This document shows, in pieces, positions 26,241 to 34,762 of a DNA stretch of 64,000 bases; position 1 is the first letter of the stretch, and each line of letters starts with the position of its first letter. Origin of the DNA: JAWHQP01 sp032586195 (GTDB lineage Bacteria > Pseudomonadota > Gammaproteobacteria > Enterobacterales > Pasteurellaceae); the NCBI GenBank assembly GCA_032586195.1, contig JAWHQP010000002.1, positions 1 through 64,000 of the forward strand. Reading direction: 5' to 3'. The notes beneath the pieces were generated by a model. It saw only the letters and a list, made by a program, of their open reading frames with translations. It made no database searches and had not been told where the DNA came from. Position numbers and translations under genes: made by a program.

Positions 26241-27752
26241 CTAGCCTTTTTGCTTCATCGCCGGGAATAGAATAACGTCACGGATTGACGGAGCGTTGGC
26301 GAAAATCATGGCTAAACGGTCAATGCCTAAGCCTTCCCCCGCGGTCGGCGGCAAGCCGTGTTCGAGCGCAACCACAAAGTCTTCATCTTTGAACATAGCC
26401 TCGTCATCACCGGCATCCTTTGCGGCAACCTGCGCGTCAAAACGGGCGGCCTGATCTTCGGCATCGTTGAGTTCCGAGAAACCGTTGCCGATTTCACGGC
26501 CGCCGATAAACAATTCAAAACGATCGGTCACCTCAGGATTTTCGTCGTTGCGGCGTGCCAACGGTGAAATTTCCGCCGGATGGGCCGTTAGGAACGTCGG
26601 CTGAATCAGCCGATGTTCCGCCACTTCTTCAAAAATCGCATTCACGATGGCGCCCAAGCCCCAGGATTTCTGTATTTCAATGCCCAATTTGGCGGCAACG
26701 GCCTTGGCTCGCGTTAAATCGTATAAATCTTCTTTCACAATGCCTTTGTCCGCACCGTATTTAATCACGGCATCGTGCATAGTGATACGCTCGAACGGTT
26801 TACCGAAATCGAATTCGTATTCGCCGTAAGGCACAGTGGTGGTACCCAAAATATCCAGTGCCAATTGGCGCAGCAGCTCTTCCGTGTTGTCCATTAAATC
26901 ATGATAATCCGCGTAAGCCTGATAGTATTCGATCATGGTGAATTCCGGGTTGTGACGCACGGAAACGCCTTCGTTGCGGAAGTTACGGTTTAACTCAAAC
27001 ACCCGCTCGAAGCCGCCCACCACCAGACGTTTCAAGTAAAGCTCGGGCGCGATACGCAGATACATGTCAATATCCAGAGCATTATGGTGTGTGATAAACG
27101 GTTTTGCCGCCGCTCCGCCCGGGATCACCTGCAGCATCGGGGTTTCCACTTCAATAAAATGACGATCCAGAAAGAATTTGCGGATGCCTGACACCACTTT
27201 GGAGCGGATCATAAAGGTACGGCGGGATTGTTCGTTGGAGATCAAATCCAAATAACGTTGACGGTAACGGATTTCCTGATCGGCCAATCCGTGGAATTTA
27301 TCAGGCAGCGGCCGCAGGGCTTTGGTTAATAGTTGCACTTCGTGTACTTTAACGGTAAGTTCGTTAGTTTTGGTTTTGAACAGCGAACCTTTAACGCCCA
27401 CGATATCGCCCAAATCCCAGCTGCCCACATCTTCTTTGTAAACACCCTCGGGTAAATTGTCACGTGTCACATACAGCTGAATATTGCCGCTCATATCCTG
27501 AATTTTAATAAAGGTGGCTTTTCCCATGGCGCGACGTGCCATAATACGACCGGCCACCGCCACTTGGATATTTTTTTCTTTTAATGCTTCGCCGTCCGTT
27601 TGTTCATATTGATCATGCAGATCCTGAGCCAGAGCATTGCGGCGGAAAGTGTTCGGGAACGCGTTGCCTTTGGCACGCAAGGCGGCGAGTTTTTCGTGAC
27701 GAACCGCCATTTCACCATGTAAATCTAATTCCGGAGTTTGTTGTTGTGACAT
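26241..27752 (-). CDS. lysS: Lysyl-tRNA synthetase (class II)
   Basis: LysS charges tRNA-Lys. The 503-residue protein has the N-terminal OB-fold anticodon-binding domain (VAVAGRIMARRAMGKATFIK, residues 63-82). Class II motif 1 lies around FIEVETPMLQ, motif 2 in FRNEGVSVRHNPEFTMIEYY (about residue 262), and motif 3 in GLGIDRLAM (about 477). Length matches bacterial LysS (about 505). It lies 114 bases after prfB on the same strand, the order seen in E. coli, so a prfB-lysS operon is likely. A perfect 8-bp hairpin at 27809-27827 and an uptake core at 27841-27849 lie between the genes. Confidence 0.96.
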   Translation of the reverse strand: MSQQQTPELDLHGEMAVRHEKLAALRAKGNAFPNTFRRNALAQDLHDQYEQTDGEALKEKNIQVAVAGRIMARRAMGKATFIKIQDMSGNIQLYVTRDNLPEGVYKEDVGSWDLGDIVGVKGSLFKTKTNELTVKVHEVQLLTKALRPLPDKFHGLADQEIRYRQRYLDLISNEQSRRTFMIRSKVVSGIRKFFLDRHFIEVETPMLQVIPGGAAAKPFITHHNALDIDMYLRIAPELYLKRLVVGGFERVFELNRNFRNEGVSVRHNPEFTMIEYYQAYADYHDLMDNTEELLRQLALDILGTTTVPYGEYEFDFGKPFERITMHDAVIKYGADKGIVKEDLYDLTRAKAVAAKLGIEIQKSWGLGAIVNAIFEEVAEHRLIQPTFLTAHPAEISPLARRNDENPEVTDRFELFIGGREIGNGFSELNDAEDQAARFDAQVAAKDAGDDEAMFKDEDFVVALEHGLPPTAGEGLGIDRLAMIFANAPSIRDVILFPAMKQKG

Positions 27753-27808
27753 GTTTTATTACCTATTTTTTGACGTATTAGCTACGCCCGATTACGATTA
27801 ATGCGCGA

Positions 27809-27827
27809 AAGGCGTACAATACGCCTT
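27809..27827. other. Small hairpin between prfB and lysS
   Basis: AAGGCGTA (27809-27816) and TACGCCTT (27820-27827) pair perfectly around a 3-base loop. No T run follows on the minus strand, so it is more likely an RNA stability or attenuation element than a terminator. Confidence 0.4.
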
Positions 27828-27866
27828 GCAATGTAAGTTAAAGTGCGGTGTCGTTTTTGTGAGTTT

Positions 27867-28965
27867 TTACAATCCCGCTTTTAAACTGGCTTCGATAAAC
27901 CGATCCAAATCACCGTCCAGCACGGCCTGAGTATTGCGGTTTTCCACCCCTGTACGTAAATCCTTGATGCGGGAGTCGTCCAGCACATAAGAGCGGATCT
28001 GACTGCCCCAGCCGATATCGGATTTGGTTTCTTCCAGCGCCTGTTTTTCCGCGTTTTTCTTTTGCAGTTCCATTTCGTAGAGTTTCGCTTTCAGCTGCTT
28101 CATACATTGCTCTTTGTTCTTGTGCTGAGAACGATCATTTTGACACTGCACTACAATGCCGCTCGGAAGATGGGTAATCCGCACCGCGCTTTCCGTCCGG
28201 TTAACGTGCTGGCCGCCCGCGCCGGAGGCTCGATAAACGTCAATGCGTAAATCCGCCGGATTGATTTCAATATCGATATCGTCATTGATTTCGGGATAAA
28301 CGAACGCCGCCGCAAAAGAGGTATGGCGGCGATTATTGGAGTCGAACGGACTTTTTCGCACTAAGCGGTGAATGCCGGTTTCGGTACGCAGCCAACCGAA
28401 GGCATATTCGCCGGCAACACGGATGGTGGCGGATTTTAACCCGGCTACGTCGCCGTCGGATACTTCCATTAATTCAGTTTTGAACCCTTTACTCTCCGCC
28501 CAGCGTAAATACATCCGCAGCAGCATTTCCGTCCAGTCCTGAGCTTCGGTACCGCCCGAACCCGCCTGTAAATCCACATAGCAGTCGCAGGCATCATTCG
28601 GGCCGCTGAACATCCGGCGGAATTCTAATTTCGCCAGTTGCCGTTCCAGTTCGTCCAGCTCGGCGACGGCTTCATGAAAGGTTTCTTCATCTTCGCCCTC
28701 GACAGCCAGTTCCAGTAGGCCTTCCACATCTTCCAAGCCCTGATCCAGCTTTTTGATGGTATCCACCACCGCTTCCAGATTTGAGCGTTCTTTACCGAGA
28801 GCCTGGGCTTTGTCCGGTTCGTTCCAGATATCCGGCTGTTCTAATTCGGCGTTGACTTCTTCCAGTCGCTCGACTTTGGCATCAAAGTCAAAGATACCCC
28901 CTCAGCACATTAGTGCGTTCGGCAAGGTCCGTAATTTTATTTTTGACAGGATTAATTTCAAACAT
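27867..28965 (-). CDS. prfB: Peptide chain release factor RF2, expressed through a programmed +1 frameshift
   Basis: RF2 ends translation at UAA and UGA. The start ATG is at 28965-28963 (MFEINPVKNKITDLAERTNV). After 25 codons an in-frame UGA occurs at 28890-28888 in AGG-GGG-TAT-CTT-TGA-C. This is the conserved site where the internal Shine-Dalgarno AGGGGG pushes the ribosome +1 on CTT. Reading then continues DFDAKVERLEEV to the end, giving 365 residues, the normal RF2 length. The catalytic GGQ is in RASGAGGQHVNRTESAVR and the recognition loop SPFDSNNRRHTSFA is present. Low RF2 raises the shift, so the gene is self-regulated. Confidence 0.95.
28886..28902 (-). promoter_or_regulatory. prfB: Programmed frameshift site of prfB
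   Basis: On the minus strand this reads AGGGGGTATCTTTGACT: internal Shine-Dalgarno AGGGGG (28902-28897), slippery CTT, UGA at 28890-28888, then C. It is the canonical RF2 recoding signal. Confidence 0.95.
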
Positions 28966-29058
28966 ATTCTGTTGAGTTGTGATGTTAGGTATAGATAAAC
29001 AAGAGCGCAATTATAGGCTATTTTATGGCGCTTGGGTAGGGCCGCAGTAATTTAGTTC

Positions 29059-29086
29059 TTGCACAATCTGCTAATCTTTTTATAAT
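29059..29086 (+). promoter_or_regulatory. Promoter of dsbC
   Basis: TTGCAC (29059-29064) and a perfect TATAAT (29081-29086) are separated by 16 bp. The expected start near 29093 leaves a leader of about 65 bases containing AGGAC before the dsbC ATG. Confidence 0.5.
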
Positions 29087-29158
29087 TTCAGGCGATAACT
29101 TAAACAATAAATAAACATCAACAGGCCTTAGGGCTATTTATTTTATTTAGGACATACC

Positions 29159-29845
29159 ATGAAAAAAACATTAATTACGCTTATTGTCGCTGCGGTATCC
29201 GGCGCGGCGACCGCTTCCGATGCCGATATTGTCAACCGTTTGAAACAGCTGGGGGCGAATAAGGTAGATATTCAATCTTCGCCGATTCGGGGTATGAAAA
29301 CCGCCGTGACCGACGAAGGCATTTTATATGTGACGGATGACGGTAAATATGTCCTGCAAGGCAAGCTCTATGAATTAACCGAAAACGGCCCGCTGGATTT
29401 AACCGGTAAAGCGCTGTTTTCTCAGTTGGAAACACTCAAGCCCGAGATGATTGTGTACCCGGCAAAAAATGAAAAATATACGGTCACTGTCTTTATGGAC
29501 ATAAGCTGTCATTACTGTCATTTATTGCACGAACAGATTAAGGCTTACAATGATCTAGGTATTACCATTCGTTATTTAGCTTTCCCGCGCGGCGGTTTGA
29601 ATTCCAAAACCGCCAAAGAAATGGAAGCTATTTTCACCGCTAAAGATCCTGTCTTTGCCTTAAACGAAGCGGAAAACGGCAATCCGCCGAAAACCTTAAA
29701 AAATGTGGATGTGATAAAAAAACATTATGAATTGGGGATTCAATACGGTGTACGTGGTACACCGAGTGTTGTGCTGCCGTCAGGTGAATTAATCGGCGGA
29801 TATTTGCGGCCGAAAGAATTAGCGGCCGTATTGAAGGGCAAATAA
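29159..29845 (+). CDS. dsbC: Periplasmic disulfide isomerase DsbC
   Basis: DsbC reshuffles wrong disulfide bonds in the periplasm and is kept reduced by DsbD. The 228-residue protein has a signal peptide (MKKTLITLIVAAVSGAATAS), an N-terminal dimerisation domain (residues about 20-80), and a thioredoxin-fold domain with the active site DISCHYCHLLHEQ near residue 117. The cis-proline loop GVRGTPSVVLPSG lies near residue 198. It lacks the second cysteine pair found in E. coli DsbC. recJ follows 79 bases downstream, the same pairing as in other gamma-proteobacteria. Confidence 0.93.
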   Translation: MKKTLITLIVAAVSGAATASDADIVNRLKQLGANKVDIQSSPIRGMKTAVTDEGILYVTDDGKYVLQGKLYELTENGPLDLTGKALFSQLETLKPEMIVYPAKNEKYTVTVFMDISCHYCHLLHEQIKAYNDLGITIRYLAFPRGGLNSKTAKEMEAIFTAKDPVFALNEAENGNPPKTLKNVDVIKKHYELGIQYGVRGTPSVVLPSGELIGGYLRPKELAAVLKGK

Positions 29846-29924
29846 TTCCGTTTAAAGTTATATAATCATCAATGGAGCAGCCTAATATCTGCTCCCGTTT
29901 TTTAATTTACTTAGATTTGCTGTT

Positions 29925-31646
29925 GTGAATAAATTAATTCAACGTCGTCCCGTTCCTGCAGGTACGCCGATTTGTGATAACCCATTATTGGATCGCCTGT
30001 ATCGTTCCCGTCATATTGCAACCCCGCAACAATTAGATCGCTCGTTGAAAACCATGTTGCCGCCGAACCAGTTGGATGGCATGGAAAGCGCGGTGCGATT
30101 ATTGCTGGATTCGCGCGCCCGGCAGGAGCGTATCGTCGTGGTGGGCGATTTCGATGCGGACGGGGCAACCAGTACCGCTTTAATGCTTTCCGCCTTGCGT
30201 CAGTTAGGTTTTAATTCGGTCGATTATCTGGTGCCGAACCGCTTTGAACAGGGCTACGGTTTGAGTGTCGCGGCGGCAGAAATGGCGCTGCAAAGGGGCG
30301 TGGATTTGCTGATTACGGTGGATAACGGGGTGTCTTCGCTGGAAGGTGTGAACTTTTTGAAATCCCATGGCGTGAAGGTACTGATTACCGACCATCATTT
30401 ACCGCCGGAACAATTGCCGGCGGCGGATGCCATTGTAAATCCGAATCTCGCTCAGTGTGATTTTCCTTCCAAAGCGTTGGCGGGGGTTGGTGTCGCGTTT
30501 TATGTGGTGTTGGCTTTGCGCGCGAAACTACGGGAGCAGGGCGCATTTGCCGCGCAGCCCGAGCCTAATTTCACGGAATTGCTGGATTTGGTGGCGTTGG
30601 GCACCATCGCCGATATGGTGCCGCTGGATCAGAATAACCGTATTCTTGCCTATCAGGGGCTGGGGCGGATTAAGCAAGGCCGCTGTCGTTGCGGCATTCG
30701 GGCGCTGATCGAAATCGCTCACAAGGATCCTGCCCGGCTTTCCGCCGGCGATCTCGGTTTTGCCATTGCACCGCGGCTCAATGCCGCAGGGCGATTGGAC
30801 AACATGTCGGTGGGCGTGGAACTGCTGCTGGCGGAAGATATGGAAACCGCCCGTGTTTTGGCATTGGATCTGGATGGCCTTAATCAAACCCGCAAGGAAA
30901 TCGAGCAGGGTATGAAATTAGAAGCATTGGAAATTTGCCGTAATCTCACCGCACTTGAACGCGATTTGCCGATGGGCATTGCGTTATATCAGGCGGATTG
31001 GCATCAAGGCGTTCTGGGCATTCTCGCTTCCCGTATTAAGGAACAGTTCCACCGGCCAGTTATCGCCTTTGCACAGGATCAGGAAGCCGGAGTTCTGAAA
31101 GGTTCCGCCCGTTCGATAGAAGGCCTGCATATACGTGATGCGTTGGAGCGGGTCGCTTCGCGCCACCCGGATATGATTCTCAGATTCGGCGGCCACGCCA
31201 TGGCGGCGGGGCTGAGCATTCGTGCGGAAATGTTCGCTCAGTTCCGCACGGCCTTTAATCAGATAGTGGCCGATTGGCTGGACGAAAGTGCTCTGCAGGG
31301 CACGGTGTGGACGGACGGTGAACTTGCCGCCGAGCAAATGTGCATGCCGACGGCGGAATTAATCCGACAGGCCGGCCCTTGGGGACAGGCTTTTCCCGAG
31401 CCGGTATTTGACGGCGAGTTTAAGATTCTGCAACAGCGTCTGGTGGGTGAAAAGCATCTCAAAATGCTGGTGGAACCAAAAAACGGTGGCCCGTTGCTGG
31501 ACGCCATTGCTTTTAATGTTGATACTCGTTATTATCCTGATTTGTCTGTGCGGACGGCAATGCTGGCTTATAAATTGGATGTCAATGAATTTCGCGGCAA
31601 CCGCAATGTGCAGCTTTTGGTGGATTATATTTTGCCTTCGGGCTGA
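29925..31646 (+). CDS. recJ: Single-stranded-DNA exonuclease RecJ
   Basis: RecJ degrades single-stranded DNA 5' to 3' in recombination, mismatch repair and base excision repair. The 573-residue protein starts at GTG, as does E. coli recJ (577 residues). DHH-family motifs are all present: VVGDFDADGATST (motif I, about residue 71), TVDNGVSS (about 131), TDHHLPPEQLPAADAIVNPN (about 152) and GTIADMVPLD (about 227). The C-terminal DHHA1 part carries FGGHAMAAGLS. An uptake core lies inside at 30948-30956. The next gene starts 15 bases after the stop. Confidence 0.95.
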   Translation: MNKLIQRRPVPAGTPICDNPLLDRLYRSRHIATPQQLDRSLKTMLPPNQLDGMESAVRLLLDSRARQERIVVVGDFDADGATSTALMLSALRQLGFNSVDYLVPNRFEQGYGLSVAAAEMALQRGVDLLITVDNGVSSLEGVNFLKSHGVKVLITDHHLPPEQLPAADAIVNPNLAQCDFPSKALAGVGVAFYVVLALRAKLREQGAFAAQPEPNFTELLDLVALGTIADMVPLDQNNRILAYQGLGRIKQGRCRCGIRALIEIAHKDPARLSAGDLGFAIAPRLNAAGRLDNMSVGVELLLAEDMETARVLALDLDGLNQTRKEIEQGMKLEALEICRNLTALERDLPMGIALYQADWHQGVLGILASRIKEQFHRPVIAFAQDQEAGVLKGSARSIEGLHIRDALERVASRHPDMILRFGGHAMAAGLSIRAEMFAQFRTAFNQIVADWLDESALQGTVWTDGELAAEQMCMPTAELIRQAGPWGQAFPEPVFDGEFKILQQRLVGEKHLKMLVEPKNGGPLLDAIAFNVDTRYYPDLSVRTAMLAYKLDVNEFRGNRNVQLLVDYILPSG

Positions 31647-31660
31647 CTCGGTTAACGGAT

Positions 31661-32323
31661 ATGAAATTATTACGTTACTTTTTTTTGTTTTTTATCACGG
31701 AAACGTTTTTGGCGATTGAACCCGTCTGGGCTGAAAGTGCGGTGTCGAATTCGAGAGTTTTTGCCGATGGTCGCGATTATTTTTCTTACCGTACACCTAT
31801 CGCGGAAGATTCCGGCAAAGATAAACGTGTGCAAATTCAATCCTTTTTTCTGTATGACTGCCGTACTTGCGTCAATACGCAGGATATTCTGGCCTTATAT
31901 TCACAGCTAAATGCCGATAAAGTAGTGTTGAAAGAATATCCTATCGCCACCGAGGAAGCCGATTTTACCGCCAGAGTTTATTACAGCCTGATGGCAATGG
32001 ATTTGGAAGAGGTGTCCGATGCTCTGTTGTTCGAAAGCTCTGACGCTGACCAGTACGCCAGCTTGTCACAAATGGAAAAACTGCTGGCATGGTTGCGGCA
32101 ACAGCGGGTCGATACCGTAAAATTCCGGCAGTTATACCAATCGGAAGAAGTCAGCCGGCAAGTCTCCGCCGCTATTGTCCGCACGGAAAAATACGGCGTG
32201 TTTACTTATCCTTTCGTGGTTATTCAGGGCAAATACGTGTTAACCGACAGTACCCTGTATAATGATGATTATACTTTTGCCGTGCTGGATTTTTTAGTCA
32301 ACAAATTATTAATCAAAGAGTAA
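31661..32323 (+). CDS. Exported thioredoxin-fold (DsbA-like) protein with CRTC motif
   Basis: This 220-residue protein has an N-terminal hydrophobic signal (LLRYFFLFFITETFLAI, likely cleaved near PVWAES). A thioredoxin-like domain follows, with a CxxC pair in FFLYDCRTCVNTQD (about residue 67) and a possible cis-proline in GVFTYPFVVIQGKYVL (about 180). It is probably a periplasmic thiol-disulfide protein, but the CRTC centre differs from the CPHC of DsbA, so its redox role is uncertain. The codons for SAV after the signal come from an uptake core (31735-31743). It sits between recJ and mtnN with tight spacing. Confidence 0.7.
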   Translation: MKLLRYFFLFFITETFLAIEPVWAESAVSNSRVFADGRDYFSYRTPIAEDSGKDKRVQIQSFFLYDCRTCVNTQDILALYSQLNADKVVLKEYPIATEEADFTARVYYSLMAMDLEEVSDALLFESSDADQYASLSQMEKLLAWLRQQRVDTVKFRQLYQSEEVSRQVSAAIVRTEKYGVFTYPFVVIQGKYVLTDSTLYNDDYTFAVLDFLVNKLLIKE

Positions 32324-32327
32324 CGAT

Positions 32328-33017
32328 ATGAAAATAGGTATTGTCGGTGCAATGGCACAAGAAGTGGAAATTCTCGCCGCCCTGATGAGCGAGCAACGCA
32401 TAACCAGATTGGCAAGTTTCACCATTTACCAAGGTAAGATTCACGGTAAAGCCGTTGCCTTGCTGCAATCGGGGATCGGCAAAGTCGCCGCTGCAATCGG
32501 AACTACCGCATTGCTGCAAATTGCCAAGCCCGATGTAGTGATTAACACCGGATCGGCGGGCGGTGTGGCTGCGGGGTTGCAGGTGGGCGATATCGTGATT
32601 TCCAGTGAAACCCGTTATCACGACGCGGATGTCACCGCTTTCGGCTATGAAAAAGGTCAGCTGCCCGCTTGTCCGCCGGCTTTTCTTTCCGACGAAACAT
32701 TAATGTCGCTGGCGGAACGGATCGCCAAAGCACAAGGGCAGCGGGTAACCCGCGGCTTAATCTGTTCCGGTGACAGCTTTATACACGGCGGCGATCGCCT
32801 CGCTCAAATCAAAGCGGATTTTCCCAATGTAACCGCGGTGGAAATGGAAGCGACCGCTATCGCCCAAGTTTGCCACGCGTTTTCCGTTCCGTTTGTGGTG
32901 GTGCGTGCAATTTCCGATGCGGGTGACGGCACGGCTTCCATCTCCTTTGAAGAATTTTTACCCATAGCCGCCAAACAATCCTCAAAAATGGTGGAAGGAA
33001 TGATTGAGGCGCTTTAA
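32328..33017 (+). CDS. mtnN: 5'-methylthioadenosine/S-adenosylhomocysteine nucleosidase
   Basis: MtnN cleaves adenine from methylthioadenosine and S-adenosylhomocysteine, recycling methyl-cycle products and feeding autoinducer-2 synthesis. The 229-residue protein has MKIGIVGAMAQEVEILAALM at the N-terminus, and INTGSAGGVAAGLQVGDIVI near residue 73. The catalytic acid is in AISDAGDGTASISFEEFL (about residue 195), and VEMEATAIAQVC binds the nucleoside. Length matches E. coli (232). It starts four bases after the preceding stop, so it ends the dsbC/recJ gene group. Confidence 0.95.
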   Translation: MKIGIVGAMAQEVEILAALMSEQRITRLASFTIYQGKIHGKAVALLQSGIGKVAAAIGTTALLQIAKPDVVINTGSAGGVAAGLQVGDIVISSETRYHDADVTAFGYEKGQLPACPPAFLSDETLMSLAERIAKAQGQRVTRGLICSGDSFIHGGDRLAQIKADFPNVTAVEMEATAIAQVCHAFSVPFVVVRAISDAGDGTASISFEEFLPIAAKQSSKMVEGMIEAL

Positions 33018-33043
33018 TTTACCGTGTACCGGCCACGGTAAAT
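33017..33043 (+). terminator. Hairpin after mtnN
   Basis: ATTTACCGTG (33017-33026) and CACGGTAAAT (33034-33043) are perfect 10-base inverted repeats with a 7-base loop, starting on the last base of the mtnN stop. Only a short T run (CCTTT) follows, so termination may be incomplete. Confidence 0.55.
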
Positions 33044-33342
33044 ATCCTTTAACGGGTAAACTTTCCTTCCCCGGTGTCCATTTGGTTATTCACTATAATT
33101 TCAATGAAGTTGATCATCGGAGTATTGCCACGCTACGAGAGACAACATCGGCCATGGCTTGCTCAATTTACCTTGCCGGTAGCCCGGATTTTCTGCAATA
33201 TTTTCTTGGCGGGCTACATCAGAAGTACTCATATTTTTGCCGATTCTGCAAAAGTGTTTTGTGAATTGTATGGTTTTTTCAAAGACAAATTGATTTTATA
33301 CTGCGCACTGTTAAGTAAAAGCAAATTGATTAAGGAGTTTTC
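33044..33342. other. Intergenic region before the LLM-family gene
   Basis: Short open frames here have no recognisable product, and I do not call a gene. An 8-base inverted repeat (GTAGCCCG / CGGGCTAC, about 33179-33219) could form a hairpin. TATACT at 33297-33302 is a possible -10 for the next gene, with a weak -35. AAGGAG at 33332-33337 is its ribosome binding site. Confidence 0.4.
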
Positions 33343-34437
33343 ATGACGAATTTAGTCTTGCCGAATCATTTACGAAATCACAGAGGCTTTAGCCGTACTT
33401 TTGTACCGAATCGTCTGACCTTAGGACTTATCGCACCGTTTAAACCTTATCCCGATACGCCGATTCCGAACATGGAGGATTTTGCCGAAATGGCGAGAAT
33501 AGCGGATCGCGGCGGCGTGGCGGCCTTATGGGTACGTGATGTGCCGTTTTATGATCCGAATTTCGGTGACGTGGGGCAAGGATATGATGTAGCGGTCACC
33601 CTGGGTTATTTGGCCGCGATTACCAAAGAGATTGCCATCGGTACGGCGGGTTATGTCAGCCCGCTGCGTGATCCGATTATTACCGCCAAAGAGGCGGCCT
33701 CCGCGGATCAGCTTTCCGCCGGTCGTTTTATTTTAGGCTTATCCAGCGGCGATCGTCCTGTGGAATATCCCGCTTTCGACAAAACTTTTGAAAATCGCGG
33801 TGAACGCTTCCGTGAGAATTGGGATATTATCCGCACCTTGACGGAAACCGAATTTCCTGTGAAGAGTAGCCGACATAGCGGCGAGCTGACGGGGAATTTG
33901 GATTTGCTGCCGAAACCGTTTAACGGCCGTTTACCTATGGTAACGATCGGGCGTTCGCGGCAAAATTTGAACTGGTTTGCTCATCAATCCGACGCCTGGA
34001 TCTGGCATGGTGTCGATCCAAGTAAAGCGGGTGAAATCGTGCGGAAGATCGCTGATCTTGGCGATGACAAAACATGGCACCCTTTCGGTTACGCCAATTT
34101 TGTAGAGCTGTTGGAAGACCCTAATGCGCCCGCCGAGTTATACAATAATATTTATCTGCGCGGCGGCGCCAATGCGTTGGTGGCATTCTGGCAGGAACAA
34201 GAGGCGCAAGGCGTGGCTCATATTACGGTTAACCTTAAACCGAGTCGGCGTCCGGCTTTAGAGGTTATGCAGGATTTTGTGGAAAATGTGGCAAGTCGGT
34301 TTAAAGCGGATAGCGCTTCCGTTCACAATGTGGCAACGCTCGGCCGAACCGGTGAGTTTTCCGATGAAGAACTCTCTCGGGCCGGCGGCTTTGGCGAACA
34401 GTTCCGCCGGTCTTTTGTGGACGCGGCGAAAAAATAA
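33343..34437 (+). CDS. LLM-class flavin-dependent oxidoreductase
   Basis: This 364-residue protein belongs to the bacterial-luciferase-like monooxygenases, TIM-barrel enzymes using reduced flavin. It resembles the luciferase-type oxidoreductase subgroup typified by Bacillus BA3436. Visible features are GLIAPFKPYP at the first strand, GGVAALWVRDVPFYDPNFGD near residue 57, EIAIGTAGYVSPLRDPIITA near residue 97, and ADQLSAGRFILGLSSGDRP near residue 121. The substrate is unknown, and no flavin reductase gene is adjacent. Three hairpins follow the gene, which suggests it is transcribed alone. Confidence 0.82.
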   Translation: MTNLVLPNHLRNHRGFSRTFVPNRLTLGLIAPFKPYPDTPIPNMEDFAEMARIADRGGVAALWVRDVPFYDPNFGDVGQGYDVAVTLGYLAAITKEIAIGTAGYVSPLRDPIITAKEAASADQLSAGRFILGLSSGDRPVEYPAFDKTFENRGERFRENWDIIRTLTETEFPVKSSRHSGELTGNLDLLPKPFNGRLPMVTIGRSRQNLNWFAHQSDAWIWHGVDPSKAGEIVRKIADLGDDKTWHPFGYANFVELLEDPNAPAELYNNIYLRGGANALVAFWQEQEAQGVAHITVNLKPSRRPALEVMQDFVENVASRFKADSASVHNVATLGRTGEFSDEELSRAGGFGEQFRRSFVDAAKK

Positions 34438-34762
34438 GTTCAAAGACGGCTGCGGACATGTGTCTTTGAACGCTTATCGGCGGTGATATTGCCGTTTTCG
34501 CTTAATTGCGCGACACTGCTTCCGTTATTCATGCGCACAGATAATCGTAAACGGACGGTTTGCCGCACTGGTCGATTCAAAGTGCGGTGTCGAAAAATTG
34601 ATTTTTTGATACGTGATCATTGTGTGTGCTTGTTGGATCGCCGGCGAGGCAGATGCTAAAAATAACGTTTTTTGACACCGCACTTTTTTATAAATCCGGG
34701 TGGGTTATTTATAATACACACCCGATTATTTTTTTAATTTTCATTTAACGGAAGGCAAAAGT
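34438..34762. other. Intergenic region with three hairpins between the LLM gene and the Kef gene
   Basis: A perfect 10-bp hairpin begins at the base after the stop codon (34438-34447 with 34462-34471, 14-base loop). A small CGGC/GCCG hairpin followed by TTTT lies at 34478-34498. A facing uptake-sequence pair occupies 34579-34690. No gene is visible. GGAAGG about 12 bases before 34763 is the likely ribosome binding site of the next gene. Confidence 0.55.
34579..34690. terminator. Inverted USS pair upstream of the Kef gene
   Basis: AAGTGCGGT at 34580-34588 faces its complement at 34677-34685. The arms match for about 18 of 19 bases and enclose about 80 bases. The right arm runs into TTTTTT, giving a terminator-like structure for transcripts coming from the left. 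Confidence 0.55.

Noticed and set aside
33074..33346. Possible small gene between mtnN and the LLM gene
   Set aside because: No ribosome binding site, no recognisable family, and it overlaps the likely promoter of the next gene.
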